Source of the DNA: Tahibacter harae
GTDB lineage: Bacteria; Pseudomonadota; Gammaproteobacteria; Xanthomonadales; Rhodanobacteraceae
NCBI RefSeq assembly: GCF_024437735.1
Contig: NZ_JANFQO010000025.1
Coordinates: 28,806-92,805, forward strand
Reading direction: 5' to 3'
Length of the DNA stretch: 64,000 bases
Made by a program: the position numbers and the translations under genes
The notes under the pieces: generated by a model
What the model was told of the DNA's origin: nothing
Seen by the model: only the letters and a program-made list of their open reading frames with translations
Databases searched by the model: none
Shown: positions 17,728 through 27,560 of the stretch, piece after piece
How the letters are laid out: every line of letters starts with the position of its first letter
Numbering within the stretch: the stretch's first letter is position 1

Positions 17728-18165
17728 TCAGGCCGCCTGTTCGCTGGAAAACCAGCTGTCGGAGGTCGCCGCCGGCACCGTCTCGCGCAGCCAGCGCAGC
17801 GAGCGCAGCAGCGAGCGGTGTACGCCGTCCAGCGACGGCAGGGTGGTGCCGCGGGTTTCGTGATAGGCCACCGTCAGCCACAGGGCGATGCCGCGCAGGC
17901 GCACCGGCAGGTTTTCCGAGCGGGCGCGGGACAGGCCTATGTCGGTGCCGCTGCCCCAGGCGCTGTAGCGCTGCTCGGGCGGAGTGCCGTAGAGGTGCGG
18001 GAACTCGCTCTTGGCGGCGGCGGAAAATTCTTTCTGGGTCAGGGTCGCCAGCTGCAGGCGGGCGGCGTTGTTCAGGCCGCTCATCAGCTTGTCGATTTCC
18101 TTGAATTCGCGCTGCAGCTGATATGCGCGTTTGGTCGCCACTAGGCGCCAGATCAGTTGCTGCAT
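17728..18165 (-). CDS. Conserved-looking hypothetical protein
   Basis: 145 residues starting MQQLIWRLVATKRAYQLQREF, preceded by AAGGGGAA at good spacing, which is why this start is chosen over in-frame upstream codons. It is mostly helical, basic at the start and without signal peptide. No family was recognised. Its own terminator (17649-17680) and a 232-base gap upstream to psd suggest a single-gene unit. Confidence 0.65.
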   Translation of the reverse strand: MQQLIWRLVATKRAYQLQREFKEIDKLMSGLNNAARLQLATLTQKEFSAAAKSEFPHLYGTPPEQRYSAWGSGTDIGLSRARSENLPVRLRGIALWLTVAYHETRGTTLPSLDGVHRSLLRSLRWLRETVPAATSDSWFSSEQAA

Positions 18166-18397
18166 GGAAATTCCCCTTGGTTTCGTTCGCGGCGATCGCC
18201 GGCAATGGTAATCCGACAGGCGGTGGAGATTAGCGGAACGGGTCACAAACTGACAATGGCTGTCAGGCCGCCCAAGAATTGTTTACAGAATCGCTGCGCC
18301 GGAAGCGGGCACGGCGCGACTGTGAGCCGGCGCCGTGCAGTCGGCGCGGCTCTAGGGAACCCGCCCATCGGCCGGCACGCCGCGCCGGCCCGGGCGC

Positions 18398-19246
18398 TCA
18401 GGCGCCGCGCAGCGTGCCTATGCGCTGGCCGACCTTGACCGCCTGCTCGGCCGCCAGCTCCGCCGCAATCTGGCCCACGCCGGGCGGCAGCAGCACGATC
18501 ACGGTCGAGCCCATGTTGAAGCGGGCCATCTCGGCGAAACGCTCCAGGCGGATGTTCTGGTCGCGCCATTCGCGCCGGGTCACGCGGCTGGCATAGGGCG
18601 GGATCTCCAGTCCGGACCACACCGTGGACACGCTGGAAACCAGCATGGCGCCGACCATCACCACCACGAAGGGGCCGTGCTCGCCCTCGAAATGGCAGAC
18701 CAGGCGCTCGTTGCGCGCGAACAGCCGGGGGATGGCCGCGACCGGTGCCGGCGCCACGCTGAACAGGCGGCCGGGCACGTGCACCGTGCTGACCAGGGTG
18801 CCGCTCAACGGCATATGGGCGCGGTGGTAGTCGCGCGGCGACAGATAGACGGTAACGAAGCTGCCGTCGGCATAGACGGCCGCATCGGCCTCGGAGGCGA
18901 GCAGCTCGGCCACCGTATAGTCCTGTCCCTTGGCCTGCAGGATGCGGCCGGCGCGGATGGGGCCGGCCTGGCTGACCTTGCCGTCGGCCGGGCAGAGCAG
19001 GGCGTCGGCGGCCGGGTCGGCGCTGCGCGCGCCGGGCTTGAGCAAGCGCGTGAAGAAGGCGTTGAAGTGCTCGAATGCGGCCAGGTCCGGCGTCTGCGCC
19101 TCGCTCAGATCGACATTGAAGCGGCGCACGATCTGGCCGATCAGGAAATTCTTCCACGGCTTCCAGGTCCAGCGCGTGGCCCAGTACACCAGGCGCGACA
19201 GCAGCCGGTGCGGCAGCGCGTATTGCAAGGCGATGGCCGGCTTCAT
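18398..19246 (-). CDS. psd: Phosphatidylserine decarboxylase proenzyme
   Basis: 282 residues. The proenzyme self-cleaves at the GST motif (G246-S247-T248, here MGST), turning Ser247 into the pyruvoyl group. The charge-relay partners D88 (CPADGK) and H144 (YHRAHMPL) are present. It makes phosphatidylethanolamine at the inner membrane. The N-terminus [20 protein letters not shown] matches bacterial Psd. The start codon overlaps the stop of the SCO1-like gene by ATGA, so the two are translationally coupled. Confidence 0.96.
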   Translation of the reverse strand: MKPAIALQYALPHRLLSRLVYWATRWTWKPWKNFLIGQIVRRFNVDLSEAQTPDLAAFEHFNAFFTRLLKPGARSADPAADALLCPADGKVSQAGPIRAGRILQAKGQDYTVAELLASEADAAVYADGSFVTVYLSPRDYHRAHMPLSGTLVSTVHVPGRLFSVAPAPVAAIPRLFARNERLVCHFEGEHGPFVVVMVGAMLVSSVSTVWSGLEIPPYASRVTRREWRDQNIRLERFAEMARFNMGSTVIVLLPPGVGQIAAELAAEQAVKVGQRIGTLRGA

Positions 19247-19887
19247 CGGCGCGTCGCCAGCAGGGTGAGCAGGTCGGCGCCGATCGCGGCCGGGTTCAGC
19301 GGCGGGCGGATCAGGCCGGTCTGCTGGGCCTGCGGATCGATCAGTACCACGGCTGCGCTGTGGTCCACCGAATAATTGCCGCCTTCGGCCGGTGTGCGCG
19401 CATAGACCAGGCCCAGCGAGCGGGTGAGGCGGGTAAGTTCCTCGTCGCTGCCGGTGGCGGCGACGAAGCCCGGGTCGTAGAAGGCGGCGTAGCGGCCCAG
19501 GGTTTCGGGCTGGTCGCGCTGCGGGTCCACCGAGATGAAAAGCACCTGTACCTGGTCGGCGGCGCCGGCCTTGGCCAGTTCCGCGCGCACCTGCTTGAGC
19601 ACGCCCAGGGTGTTGGGGCAGATGTCCGGGCAGTTGGTGAAGCCGAAGAACACCAGGTTCCAGCGGCCCTTGAAGTCGTTGCGCGTCAGCGGTTTGCCGT
19701 CGCTGCGGGTGAGCTGGAAATCGACCACCGCGCGCGGTGCCGGGAAGCGGGTGATGGCCTGCAGCGGCTGGGCGGTGTCGACGCCGAAATAGCGGCTGCC
19801 CAGCCACAGGCCCAGTCCCGCGGCGAACGCGGCAATCAGGATCAGATAGGTCGGCAGGGTGCGGCCGGGGTTATGAAGTGTAGTCAT
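19243..19887 (-). CDS. SCO1/SenC-family copper chaperone
   Basis: 214 residues: one N-terminal membrane anchor ([18 protein letters not shown]), then a thioredoxin-like periplasmic domain with the copper motif C86-PDI-C90 ([13 protein letters not shown]) and the ligand H176 ([11 protein letters not shown]). Such proteins deliver copper to the CuA site of cytochrome c oxidase subunit II or act as thiol reductants. It is the first gene of a two-gene unit with psd. It is divergent from prmB with only 72 bases between starts. Confidence 0.92.
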   Translation of the reverse strand: MTTLHNPGRTLPTYLILIAAFAAGLGLWLGSRYFGVDTAQPLQAITRFPAPRAVVDFQLTRSDGKPLTRNDFKGRWNLVFFGFTNCPDICPNTLGVLKQVRAELAKAGAADQVQVLFISVDPQRDQPETLGRYAAFYDPGFVAATGSDEELTRLTRSLGLVYARTPAEGGNYSVDHSAAVVLIDPQAQQTGLIRPPLNPAAIGADLLTLLATRR

Positions 19888-19959
19888 TGCGCCAGTATAG
19901 ACGCGGACGGGGCGGCTCCAGCGGCCTATACTCTGCGGCCCTTTGTCGCTGCATGCCTC

Positions 19960-20880
19960 ATGACCGCCGAACTTTCCACCATCGTCGACTTCATCCGCTA
20001 CGGCGCCAGCCGCTTCGCCGGCGCCGGGCTGACCTTCGGCCACAGCTACGACAACGCGCTGGACGAGGCGACCCACCTGGTGCTGCACGCCCTGCACCTG
20101 CCGCACGACCTGTCGCCCAACTATGGCCAGGCCAAGCTGGTGGAAGAGGAAAAGCAGCGCGTGCTGGCCCTGTTCGAGCGCCGCGTGCGCGAACGCAAGC
20201 CGGTCGCCTATCTCACCGGCGAGGCCTGGTTCGCCGGCCTGCTGTTCAAGGTCGACGAGCGCGTGCTGGTGCCGCGCTCGCCGATCGCGGAACTGATCCA
20301 GAGCGGCTTCTCGCCGTGGCTGGAAGACATCGAGGTCGAACGCGCGCTGGACCTGTGCACCGGTTCGGGCTGCATCGGCATCGCCATGGCCTCGCACAAT
20401 CCCAACTGGCAGGTCGACGTGGTCGACATCAGCGACGATGCTTTGGCGCTGGCCAACGTCAACGTGCGCTTCCAGGACGTGCAGGACCGCGTGCGCGTGA
20501 TCAAGTCCGACCTGTTCGCCGCGCTGCAAGGCGAAGTCTACGACCTGATCGTGTCCAACCCGCCGTACGTCACGGAACAGGAATTTGCCGATCTTCCGCC
20601 CGAATACAGCCATGAACCGGCACTAGGTTTGAAGGCCGGTCACGACGGTCTGGATTTCGCCCTGCGCATCCTGGCCGAGGCGCCGGTGCATCTGTCGGAG
20701 CAGGGGCTGCTCATCGTCGAGGTCGGCGAGAGCGAACGCGCCCTGGTCGAGCTGCTGCCGCGCGTGCCGTTCACCTGGATCGAATTCAATGTCGGCCAGA
20801 TGGGCATTTTCGCGCTGGACCGGCGCGATCTGGTCGCACATGCGGACGAGATCCGCGCTGCGCTGCAATCGAGAAGCTGA
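19960..20880 (+). CDS. prmB: Ribosomal protein uL3 (50S L3) N5-glutamine methyltransferase
   Basis: 306 residues. The class I methyltransferase motif I is DLCTGSGCIG (131-140) and the glutamine-binding NPPY is at 200-203. The opening TIVDFIRYGASRFAGAGLTFGHSYDNA fits PrmB (YfcB) rather than PrmC. It methylates a glutamine of uL3 during ribosome assembly. The start ATG at 19960 is chosen because family homology begins there. aroC follows after 15 bases, the usual prmB-aroC order in gammaproteobacteria. Confidence 0.95.
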   Translation: MTAELSTIVDFIRYGASRFAGAGLTFGHSYDNALDEATHLVLHALHLPHDLSPNYGQAKLVEEEKQRVLALFERRVRERKPVAYLTGEAWFAGLLFKVDERVLVPRSPIAELIQSGFSPWLEDIEVERALDLCTGSGCIGIAMASHNPNWQVDVVDISDDALALANVNVRFQDVQDRVRVIKSDLFAALQGEVYDLIVSNPPYVTEQEFADLPPEYSHEPALGLKAGHDGLDFALRILAEAPVHLSEQGLLIVEVGESERALVELLPRVPFTWIEFNVGQMGIFALDRRDLVAHADEIRAALQSRS

Positions 20881-20895
20881 GCGGAAACCCCTCGC

Positions 20896-21993
20896 GTGTC
20901 CAGCAATTCCTTCGGCAAGCTGTTGAGCGTCACCACCTTCGGCGAAAGCCATGGCCCGGCCATAGGCTGTGTCGTCGACGGCTGCCCGCCCGGGCTGGCG
21001 CTGGCGCCGGAGGATTTCCGCAACGACCTGGAGCGGCGCGCCACCGGGCGCAGCCGGCACACCTCGCAGCGGCGCGAAACCGATGAGGTGGAAATCCTTT
21101 CCGGCGTGTACGAAGGCCTCACCACCGGCACGCCGATCGCGCTGCTGATCCGCAATACCGATCAGCGTTCCAAAGACTATGCCGACATCGCCGAGCGCTT
21201 CCGCCCCGGCCATGCGGACTACAGCTACTGGCACAAGTACGGCCTGCGCGATCCGCGCGGCGGCGGGCGTTCCTCGGCGCGCGAGACCACGATGCGCGTG
21301 GCCGCCGGCGTGATCGCCAAGCGCTGGCTGCAGCAGCGTCACGGCGTGCGTGTACGCGGCTGGCTGGCCCAGCTGGGACCGCTGACCCCGGCCGCGTTCG
21401 ACTGGGATGCAGTGGAGCAGAACCCGTTCTTCTGGCCCGACGCCGCGATGGTGGCGGAGCTGGAAAGCTGGATGGACAAGCTGCGCAAGTCCGGCGATTC
21501 GGTCGGCGCGCGGGTGAATGTGCTGGCCGAGAATGTGCCGCCGGGCTGGGGCGAACCCATCTACGGCAAGCTCGACGGCGAACTGGCCGCGGCCCTCATG
21601 AGCATCAATGCGGTCAAGGGCGTGGAGATCGGCGACGGCTTCGCCGCGGTGAGCCAGCGCGGCAGCGAACACCGCGACGAGATCACGCCGCAGGGCTTCC
21701 TGTCCAACCATGCCGGCGGCGTGCTCGGCGGCATTTCCACCGGCCAGGACGTGCTCGCCTCGATCGCGCTCAAGCCCACCTCCAGCATTCTCATTCCGGG
21801 CCGCAGCGTGAATGTGCGCGGCGAGCCCGTCGACGTCGTCACCAAGGGCCGCCACGACCCCTGTGTCGGCATCCGCGCCACGCCCATCGCCGAAGCCATG
21901 GTCGCCCTGGTGCTGATGGACCAGGCCCTGCGCCACCGCGCCCAGTGCGGCGACGTGGCTGCCGTCACTCCGCGAATTCCGGCCAAACCCTGA
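20896..21993 (+). CDS. aroC: Chorismate synthase
   Basis: 365 residues beginning at a GTG ([24 protein letters not shown]), the hallmark N-terminus of chorismate synthase. [18 protein letters not shown] is the conserved FMN-binding region. It converts 5-enolpyruvylshikimate-3-phosphate to chorismate with reduced FMN, feeding the trp genes found further right. It is probably co-transcribed with prmB. Confidence 0.98.
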   Translation: MSSNSFGKLLSVTTFGESHGPAIGCVVDGCPPGLALAPEDFRNDLERRATGRSRHTSQRRETDEVEILSGVYEGLTTGTPIALLIRNTDQRSKDYADIAERFRPGHADYSYWHKYGLRDPRGGGRSSARETTMRVAAGVIAKRWLQQRHGVRVRGWLAQLGPLTPAAFDWDAVEQNPFFWPDAAMVAELESWMDKLRKSGDSVGARVNVLAENVPPGWGEPIYGKLDGELAAALMSINAVKGVEIGDGFAAVSQRGSEHRDEITPQGFLSNHAGGVLGGISTGQDVLASIALKPTSSILIPGRSVNVRGEPVDVVTKGRHDPCVGIRATPIAEAMVALVLMDQALRHRAQCGDVAAVTPRIPAKP

Positions 21994-22056
21994 TCGTCCG
22001 CGCGGGCGCGCGGCCGGCCGTCCGCATCCTCGAAGTATCAAACTGGAGAAATACAA

Positions 22057-23094
22057 ATGTCTGCAAGCTCTGCGGAACGCAAGTTCAAGGTGGCCATGGT
22101 TGGCGCGACCGGCGCGGTCGGCGAAACCCTGATCGGCATTCTGAAAGAGCGCAAATTCCCGATCGGTGAGTTCGTGCCGCTGGCCAGCGAGCGCTCCGCC
22201 GGCGGTCAGGTCGCCTTCGGCAACCAGAAGGTCACGGTGCAGGATCTGGCCGCGTACGATTTCGACGGCGTCGACATTGCGTTCTTCTCCGCCGGCGGCA
22301 GCGTCAGCCGGGTACATGCGCCGCGCGCGGCCGCGGCCGGCGCCGTGGTCATCGACAACACCTCGGAGTTCCGCTACCAGGACGACATTCCGCTGGTCGT
22401 CTCCGAAGTGAACCCGGATGCCATCGCCGGCTATACCACGCGCGGCATCATCGCCAATCCGAATTGTTCGACCATGCAGATGCTGGTCGCGCTGGCGCCG
22501 ATCCATCGCGCCGTGGGCATCACCCGCATCAATGTGGCGACCTATCAGTCGGTGTCCGGCGCCGGCCGTTCGGGCCTGGAGGAACTGGGCCGCCAGACCG
22601 CGGCCATCCTCAACTTCCAGGAAGCCAGGCCGCAGAAGTTCCAGGCCCAGATCGCCTTCAACCTGATCCCCCAGATCGACGACTTCCAGCCCAACGGCTA
22701 TACCAAGGAAGAAATGAAGATGGTCTGGGAGACGCGCAAGATCCTCGCCGACGCCAGCATCGAAGTGAACCCGACCGCGGTGCGCGTGCCGGTGTTCTAC
22801 GGCCATTCCGAGGCCGTGCATATCGAAACTCGCGACAAGATCACAGCGCAGCAGGCGCGCGAACTGCTAGAAAGCGCGCCCGGCGTCGTAGTCGTGGATG
22901 AACGCGCGCCCGGGGGCTATCCCACCCCGGTTTCGCATGCGGCGGGGCAGGACGGGGTGTTTGTCGGCCGCATCCGCGAGGACATCTCGCATCCGCGCGG
23001 GCTCAACCTCTGGGTCGTTTCCGACAACATCCGCAAGGGCGCGGCCCTCAATGCGGTCCAGGTCGCCGAGCTATTGGTGAAATCGTATCTGTGA
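22057..23094 (+). CDS. asd: Aspartate-semialdehyde dehydrogenase
   Basis: 345 residues. NADP-binding VGATGAVGETLI at the N-terminus and the catalytic C137 in NPNCSTMQM are clear. It reduces aspartyl phosphate to aspartate semialdehyde for lysine, threonine, methionine and diaminopimelate synthesis. A good Shine-Dalgarno (CTGGAG) precedes the ATG. The shorter ASADH type (about 340 residues) fits this length. Confidence 0.97.
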   Translation: MSASSAERKFKVAMVGATGAVGETLIGILKERKFPIGEFVPLASERSAGGQVAFGNQKVTVQDLAAYDFDGVDIAFFSAGGSVSRVHAPRAAAAGAVVIDNTSEFRYQDDIPLVVSEVNPDAIAGYTTRGIIANPNCSTMQMLVALAPIHRAVGITRINVATYQSVSGAGRSGLEELGRQTAAILNFQEARPQKFQAQIAFNLIPQIDDFQPNGYTKEEMKMVWETRKILADASIEVNPTAVRVPVFYGHSEAVHIETRDKITAQQARELLESAPGVVVVDERAPGGYPTPVSHAAGQDGVFVGRIREDISHPRGLNLWVVSDNIRKGAALNAVQVAELLVKSYL

Positions 23095-23102
23095 TCTATA
23101 GT
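23074..23102 (+). promoter_or_regulatory. Candidate sigma70 promoter for fimV
   Basis: TTGGTG (23074-23079), a 17-base spacer and TATAGT (23097-23102), overlapping the last codons of asd. It would give a leader of about 240 bases before fimV. No experimental support; judged by match and spacing alone. Confidence 0.35.
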
Positions 23103-23345
23103 TACGATTGTGTTATAAGGCATTTTCGAGATTGTCCGGCAGGTTTTTTGGGGGCCGGATACGGCTGCGCAAGGAGGCGCGGCCGCGTCGATCGGCTGGC
23201 AAGTCGCTGATCGGCAAAGGAAACGCGCAGGACAAATGCTGCGAAAGGGGATCGGCCGATGTCCGCGCATCTGCCGGTGGTTCGCGGGGCTGTTTAGACA
23301 CGAAGTACCAGGCCGTAGGCCACTGCCACCCAGGGGGCTGACCTC

Positions 23346-26021
23346 ATGAATGGATCGCTGAAACTAACGCTGGCCGTTGCCCTCGCACTGGGCAGTACCA
23401 ATGCGTTGGCGTTGGGCCTGGGCATGATCCAGGTCAAATCGGGCTTGAACGAACCCCTGGTCGCCGAGATTCCGGTCAACGGCAGCCTGGACGAAACCGC
23501 CGGCCTCAATGTCGCGCTCGCGGCGGCCGCCGATTTCGAGCGCGTGGGACTGTCCCGCTCCCGCATCGTGGTACCGCTGGAATTCACCGTCGCCACCGGG
23601 GCCAAGGGCAACGCGGTGATCAAGGTGACAACCAAGGAACCGGTGCGCGATCCGTTCCTGGATTTCCTCATCGAAGTGAACTGGGCCAAGGGCAAGCTGC
23701 TGCGCGAATACACCGTGCTGCTGGATCCGCCCACCATGGCGCCGGCGATCAAGGGATCGCGCGCGAGTACCACGCCGGTCAAGGACAGCTCCGCCCCGGC
23801 CAGTTCGACCCAGCTGCCGGCGAGCAAGCCGGGCAAGGCACCCAAGCCGGCCCGCGAAACCGCCGCCGCACCGGCCGCCGAGCCTTCCGCGCCCGCCGCG
23901 CCGCGCAGCGCCGCCGCCGGCGAATACGGTCCGGTTGCCCAGGGCGAGACCTTGTGGGAAGTCGCCGCCGCCACCCGGCCGGACGACAGCGTCTCGCTGA
24001 ACCAGGTCATGATCGCGCTGCTGCGCAGCAACCCGAACGCCTTCTTCAAGGACAACATCAATTCGCTCAAGCGCGGCGCCATCCTGCGCGTGCCCAGCGC
24101 GGATGAGATCCGCGCCGCCGGCACCGCCGCCGCGGCCGCGGCCGAAGTGCGCAGCCAGAACGACGCCGCCCGCGGCGGCGGCGCTGCGCCCACCCTGGTT
24201 GCCGACACCGGCAGCAAGCCCGCCGCCAGCGCGCCGGCCAGCGCCGCCGCGTCCAAGCCCAGCCGCACCGAAAGCGACCGCCTGGAACTGGTGCCGCCGA
24301 AGGTGGCCAAGGAATCCAGCGCCAGCGCCGAACGGCCGGGCAGCGGCGGCAGCGGTGATTCCAGCGTCCGTGCCGAACTGGCGCGCACCAAGGAGGCCCT
24401 GGCCAGCCGCGATCAGGAAGCCGGCGAGCTGAAATCGCGCGTGCGCGAGCTGGAAGATCTCAAGACCAAGAACGACAAGCTGCTGTCGCTGAAGGATTCC
24501 GAGCTGGCCGCCTTGCAGGCCAAGCTGAAGGAACTGCAGGACAAGGCCGCCAAGCCGGGCGCCGCGCCCGCCGCCGCGGCGCCTGCCAGCAGCGCGCCGG
24601 CCACGGCCAGCACGGCTCCGGCCGCCAGCGCACCGGCGGCCACGCCGCCGGCTTCGACCACGACTACGGTGACCGCGCCCAAGCCGGGCAGCGAGCTGAC
24701 CAAGGAAGAAATCTGGGGTGCCGCTGCCGGCGACAAGAGCGCTTCGCCGGGCAGCACGGCCAGCACGCCGTCCACTGCCGCCAGCACGCCGTCCACTACG
24801 GCCGCGCCGGGCAGCAGCGCGTCGACCGCGCCGTCGACCGCCGCCACTGCGCCTTCGTCGACTGCGAACACGCCGGCTGCCAGCAGCACGACGCCGGCCG
24901 GCACCACGCCGGCGGCGGCGAGCAGCGCGACGCCGGGCTCCAGCGCGACTACGGGCACGACCACGCCGGCCGCTCCGGCTACCACCGACAGCCCGGCCAG
25001 CACGACCCCGGCCGCCAGCAGCACCGCGCCCGCCACGCCGGCGCCGGCCGCCGCCACGCCGCCGGCCACGACCACGCCGGCCAAGCCGGCGACCAGCACC
25101 ACGGCTCCGGCCAAGCCGGCCACCCCGGCCAAGGTGCAGCCGCTGGAAGTCGAGAAGCCCTGGTACAGCAACCCCAACACCTGGATATACGGTGCGGGCG
25201 GCCTGGCCGTGCTGGGTGCGCTGGGCTTCCTGCTGAGCCGCGTGCTGGGCAAGAAGAAGGCGGCGCCGGCTGCCGTCGACAGCGGTTATGCCGAAGCCAC
25301 CTCGCCGCTGCAGGACGAGGAAGACGCCCTGCTGGACCGCCTGGCCCAGTACCCGGACGACACCTCGGCCCATCTGGAACTGACCAGCCTGTACTACTCC
25401 CAGGGCGATGCGGACAAGTTCGAAGCCGCGGCCCAGGCCATGTACGCCCACATCTACGACACCAACATGCCGGAATGGCAGCAGGTGCAGGCCATGGGCC
25501 GCGAGCTGGTGCCGAGCAATCCGCTGTTCGCCGAACCCGCGGCCACCGCCGTGGCGCCGGCTTTCGGCGGCTTCGGCAGCGGTCCGGCCTCGCCCGAGCC
25601 CATGCGTTTCGACGGCTTCGACGACGGTTTCGGCACGCCGCCGCCGCCTGCGGCCAAGCCGGCCGAAGAGGAAGCCTTCGACTTCGACCTGACCGACCGC
25701 AGCGCGCCGCCCGCGCCGCCGCCGTCCGCCGCGCGCGATGATTTCTCGTTCGACCTGACCCCGCCGCCGCCGAGCAGCAACTACCAGACCCAGGTGCAGC
25801 CGCTGCCGCCGATCCCGGACCTGGCACCGCCGCCGGCAGCGCGTGTGGACGACGATCTGATCGCGGCCGATGACGCAATCGGTACCAAGCTGGATCTGGC
25901 CAAGGCCTACCTCGACATGGGCGATCCGGATGGAGCGCGCTCCATGCTGGAAGAGGTTCTGATCGAAGGGTCCGAGGGGCAGAAGTCGGAAGCGCGGAAG
26001 TTGCTGGCGGAGATTCGCTGA
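23346..26021 (+). CDS. fimV: FimV-type inner-membrane hub protein
   Basis: 891 residues. The signal peptide and conserved FimV N-terminus (ALGLGMIQVKSGLNEPLVAEI, a periplasmic beta domain) are followed by a LysM-like peptidoglycan-binding segment (VAQGETLWEVAAATRP, about 200-260). Next come a coiled coil (about 335-395), a long Ala/Ser/Thr/Pro low-complexity stretch (about 400-590), one membrane helix (TWIYGAGGLAVLGALGFLL) and a cytoplasmic TPR region ending in the FimV C-terminal motif DLAKAYLDMGDPDGARSMLEEVL. FimV organises type IV pilus assembly and cell-pole signalling. The asd-fimV-truA-trpF order is typical for gammaproteobacteria. The 5' leader of 250 bases contains no gene. Confidence 0.95.
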   Translation: MNGSLKLTLAVALALGSTNALALGLGMIQVKSGLNEPLVAEIPVNGSLDETAGLNVALAAAADFERVGLSRSRIVVPLEFTVATGAKGNAVIKVTTKEPVRDPFLDFLIEVNWAKGKLLREYTVLLDPPTMAPAIKGSRASTTPVKDSSAPASSTQLPASKPGKAPKPARETAAAPAAEPSAPAAPRSAAAGEYGPVAQGETLWEVAAATRPDDSVSLNQVMIALLRSNPNAFFKDNINSLKRGAILRVPSADEIRAAGTAAAAAAEVRSQNDAARGGGAAPTLVADTGSKPAASAPASAAASKPSRTESDRLELVPPKVAKESSASAERPGSGGSGDSSVRAELARTKEALASRDQEAGELKSRVRELEDLKTKNDKLLSLKDSELAALQAKLKELQDKAAKPGAAPAAAAPASSAPATASTAPAASAPAATPPASTTTTVTAPKPGSELTKEEIWGAAAGDKSASPGSTASTPSTAASTPSTTAAPGSSASTAPSTAATAPSSTANTPAASSTTPAGTTPAAASSATPGSSATTGTTTPAAPATTDSPASTTPAASSTAPATPAPAAATPPATTTPAKPATSTTAPAKPATPAKVQPLEVEKPWYSNPNTWIYGAGGLAVLGALGFLLSRVLGKKKAAPAAVDSGYAEATSPLQDEEDALLDRLAQYPDDTSAHLELTSLYYSQGDADKFEAAAQAMYAHIYDTNMPEWQQVQAMGRELVPSNPLFAEPAATAVAPAFGGFGSGPASPEPMRFDGFDDGFGTPPPPAAKPAEEEAFDFDLTDRSAPPAPPPSAARDDFSFDLTPPPPSSNYQTQVQPLPPIPDLAPPPAARVDDDLIAADDAIGTKLDLAKAYLDMGDPDGARSMLEEVLIEGSEGQKSEARKLLAEIR

Positions 26022-26053
26022 GTTATTGCGCGTTGCTTGATTGGGTTGCTTGG

Positions 26054-26081
26054 GGCCGGCGATTGCCGGCCTCTTGCTTTT
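26054..26081 (+). terminator. Candidate terminator of fimV
   Basis: GGCCGGC (26054-26060), loop GATT, GCCGGCC (26065-26071), followed by TCTTGCTTTT. A short stem with an interrupted T-run, so of moderate strength. Confidence 0.5.
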
Positions 26082-26298
26082 GGGGCTTCGCAGAGAGTTT
26101 TTGCGTTGGGGGCGGGTGCGTTGGCGGCTGCGTGTTGGTGCGTGATTAGTTTTCCGGGAAGACGGGTTTCTGCGCCTGGTGGTTTGTAGTTGTTTGATTT
26201 AAGGCGGTTTCGTCCGCCTTGCGGCGGCCGACCTACTTTCTTTTGCTTGTGCAAAAGAAAGTAGGCAAAGAAAACACACCCCAGAAGCCGCGGCCTGC

Positions 26299-26475
26299 GG
26301 GCATCCTGCCCTCCGGCTGCGCGAGGCGGCTCCGGGGTCCGCTGCAGGGCCATCCTGGCCCTGCAGCGGACTCGCGCCCATCCCTGGGCGCGACCCGCGC
26401 GGTGCGCGGGCTTTTCCTACGCCGCCTCGCCGCGGCTTATGGGGCCCCGGTAAGGCGGCGCACATCCTTGTGCGC
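26299..26475 (+). repeat. Hairpin chain with CATCC(C/T)TG tips, copy 2
   Basis: Successive inverted repeats: 26299-26311 (GGGCA/TGCCC), 26337-26371 (16-bp perfect arms, right arm TGGCCCTGCAGCGGAC), 26372-26393 (9-bp arms TCGCGCCCA/TGGGCGCGA), 26394-26410 (CCCGCGC/GCGCGGG, followed by CTTTT) and 26458-26475 (GCGCACA/TGTGCGC). Four of the five share the tip CA-TCC-(C/T)-TG. Confidence 0.75.
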
Positions 26476-26485
26476 AGAAGCAACG

Positions 26486-26563
26486 GCCAAAGCCAAAGCC
26501 AAAGCCAAAGCCAAAGCCAAAGCCAAAGCCAAAGCCAAAGCCAAAGCCAAAGCCAAAGCCAAA
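26486..26563 (+). repeat. Tandem hexamer array, 13 copies of GCCAAA
   Basis: Exactly 78 bases of uninterrupted GCCAAA units, flanked by GAAGCAACG on the left and GCAACAGTG on the right. The equivalent position in copy 1 holds a degenerate GCAACA-like tract. Such a pure array should be prone to copy-number change. Confidence 0.95.
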
Positions 26564-26619
26564 GCAACAGTGATGGCACTGTTATTTCCGCAGCTGGCGC
26601 CGCCAGTCATTCATGCGAT

Positions 26620-26651
26620 CCCTCTCCCCCAAACTCGTTTGGGGGAGAGGG
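26620..26651 (+). repeat. C/G-rich stem-loop in repeat copy 2
   Basis: CCCTCTCCCCCAAAC (26620-26634) and GTTTGGGGGAGAGGG (26637-26651) are exact reverse complements; the tip must open wider than the two central bases. It is followed by TTGGGTGAGGGGGC, the same flank seen at the 8219-8262 stem-loop. Confidence 0.75.
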
Positions 26652-26702
26652 TTGGGTGAGGGGGCAGCGCTCCCGTCGGGACAGCCTCCGGTTTTCGCCC
26701 AG

Positions 26703-26730
26703 CCCAGCCCGCGAATCCCCAATCCCCAAT
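26703..26730 (+). repeat. GCGAATCCCC / AATCCCC short repeats
   Basis: GCGAATCCCCAATCCCCAAT with a third AATCCCC unit lies just upstream of truA. It is of the same kind as the heptamer-like repeats at 15847-15926 and 35983-36003. Confidence 0.55.
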
Positions 26731-26777
26731 CCCCGCTTCAAGCTACAATCCCGCCCCTTTCCCCCGCTGGAGCGGTC

Positions 26778-27560
26778 TTGCGCATCGTCCTGGGCGTCGA
26801 ATACGACGGTACCGATTTTCTGGGCTGGCAGCGGCTGGACCGGGGGCGTACGGTGCAGGGTGTGCTGGAGCAGGCGCTGTCGTTCGTTGCGGCGCAGCCG
26901 GTGGCGGTGACGTGTGCGGGGCGTACGGATGCGGGGGTGCACGGTCGCTGCAACGTGGTGCATTTCGAGCCGCCGGTGGAGCGGGCCGACCGCAGCTGGC
27001 TGCTGGGGACGAATTCGCGCCTGCCGGACGATGTCTGCGTGCGCTGGATCCAGCGGCTGCCGGGGGATTTCCACGCGCGTTTCTCGGCGCGGGCGCGGCG
27101 CTACCGCTATACCTTGCTCAACCGTCCGGTGCGGCCGGCGCTGGATGCGCGTTATGTCGCCTGGCTGCGCGAGCCGCTGGATGCGCAGCGCATGCAGGCG
27201 GCAGCGCGGCATCTGCTCGGCGAGCATGATTTCAGCGCCTTCCGCACCGTCGCCTGCCAGGCGCCGAACCCGGTGCGCACGGTGCATGCCCTGAGCGTGC
27301 AGCGCGAGGGCGACTACATCAATTTCGATATCCAGGCCAACGCCTTCCTGCACCACATGGTGCGCAATATCGTCGGCAGCCTGCTGCTGGTGGGGCAGGG
27401 CGTACAGGCGCCGGAATGGCTGGGCGAGCTGCTCCGCGGCCGCGACCGCACCGTCGCCGGTCCCACGGCGCCGTCGCAGGGGCTGACCTTCATCGCGCCG
27501 CTGTATCCGGCGCAGTGGCAGCTGCCGGCTGAGGTCACCGGCGCGGATCTGCAGCCATGA
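26778..27560 (+). CDS. truA: tRNA pseudouridine(38-40) synthase
   Basis: 260 residues starting at a TTG codon ([18 protein letters not shown]). A GGAG at 26769-26772 five bases upstream and the family start position decide this. Catalytic D51 lies in [27 protein letters not shown] is the second conserved block. It makes pseudouridine at positions 38-40 of the tRNA anticodon arm. It overlaps trpF by ATGA (27557-27560). Confidence 0.96.
   Translation: MRIVLGVEYDGTDFLGWQRLDRGRTVQGVLEQALSFVAAQPVAVTCAGRTDAGVHGRCNVVHFEPPVERADRSWLLGTNSRLPDDVCVRWIQRLPGDFHARFSARARRYRYTLLNRPVRPALDARYVAWLREPLDAQRMQAAARHLLGEHDFSAFRTVACQAPNPVRTVHALSVQREGDYINFDIQANAFLHHMVRNIVGSLLLVGQGVQAPEWLGELLRGRDRTVAGPTAPSQGLTFIAPLYPAQWQLPAEVTGADLQP

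Larger units (their letters stand above)
26198..26699 (+). repeat. Compound intergenic repeat element, copy 2
   Basis: Same module order as the copy at 8173-8917 but on the plus strand: TTTAAGGCGGTTTCGTCCGC, a 15-bp stem-loop (26232-26265), a hairpin chain to 26484, an exact GCCAAA array (26486-26563), a 15-bp-armed C/G-rich stem-loop (26620-26651), GTTGGGTGAGGGGGC and an end near TTTTCGCC. The two copies therefore face in opposite directions about 18 kb apart. Confidence 0.8.
26022..26777. other. Intergenic repeat island between fimV and truA (copy 2)
   Basis: No believable gene. It holds a candidate fimV terminator (26054-26081), about 115 unassigned bases, the compound repeat element (26198-26699) with its exact hexamer array, then GCGAATCC-type repeats (26703-26730) just before truA. 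Open frames here translate the repeats. Confidence 0.85.

Noticed and set aside
23364..25451. 695-codon open frame on the minus strand opposite fimV
   Set aside because: Arg/Gly-rich shadow of the low-complexity GC-rich fimV coding sequence.
26199..26910. Frames encoding Ser-Gln or Ala-Lys dipeptide repeats (26470-26910, 26219-26659) or Trp-Leu repeats on the minus strand
   Set aside because: They come entirely from the GCCAAA array and neighbouring repeat; no gene context or start signal.
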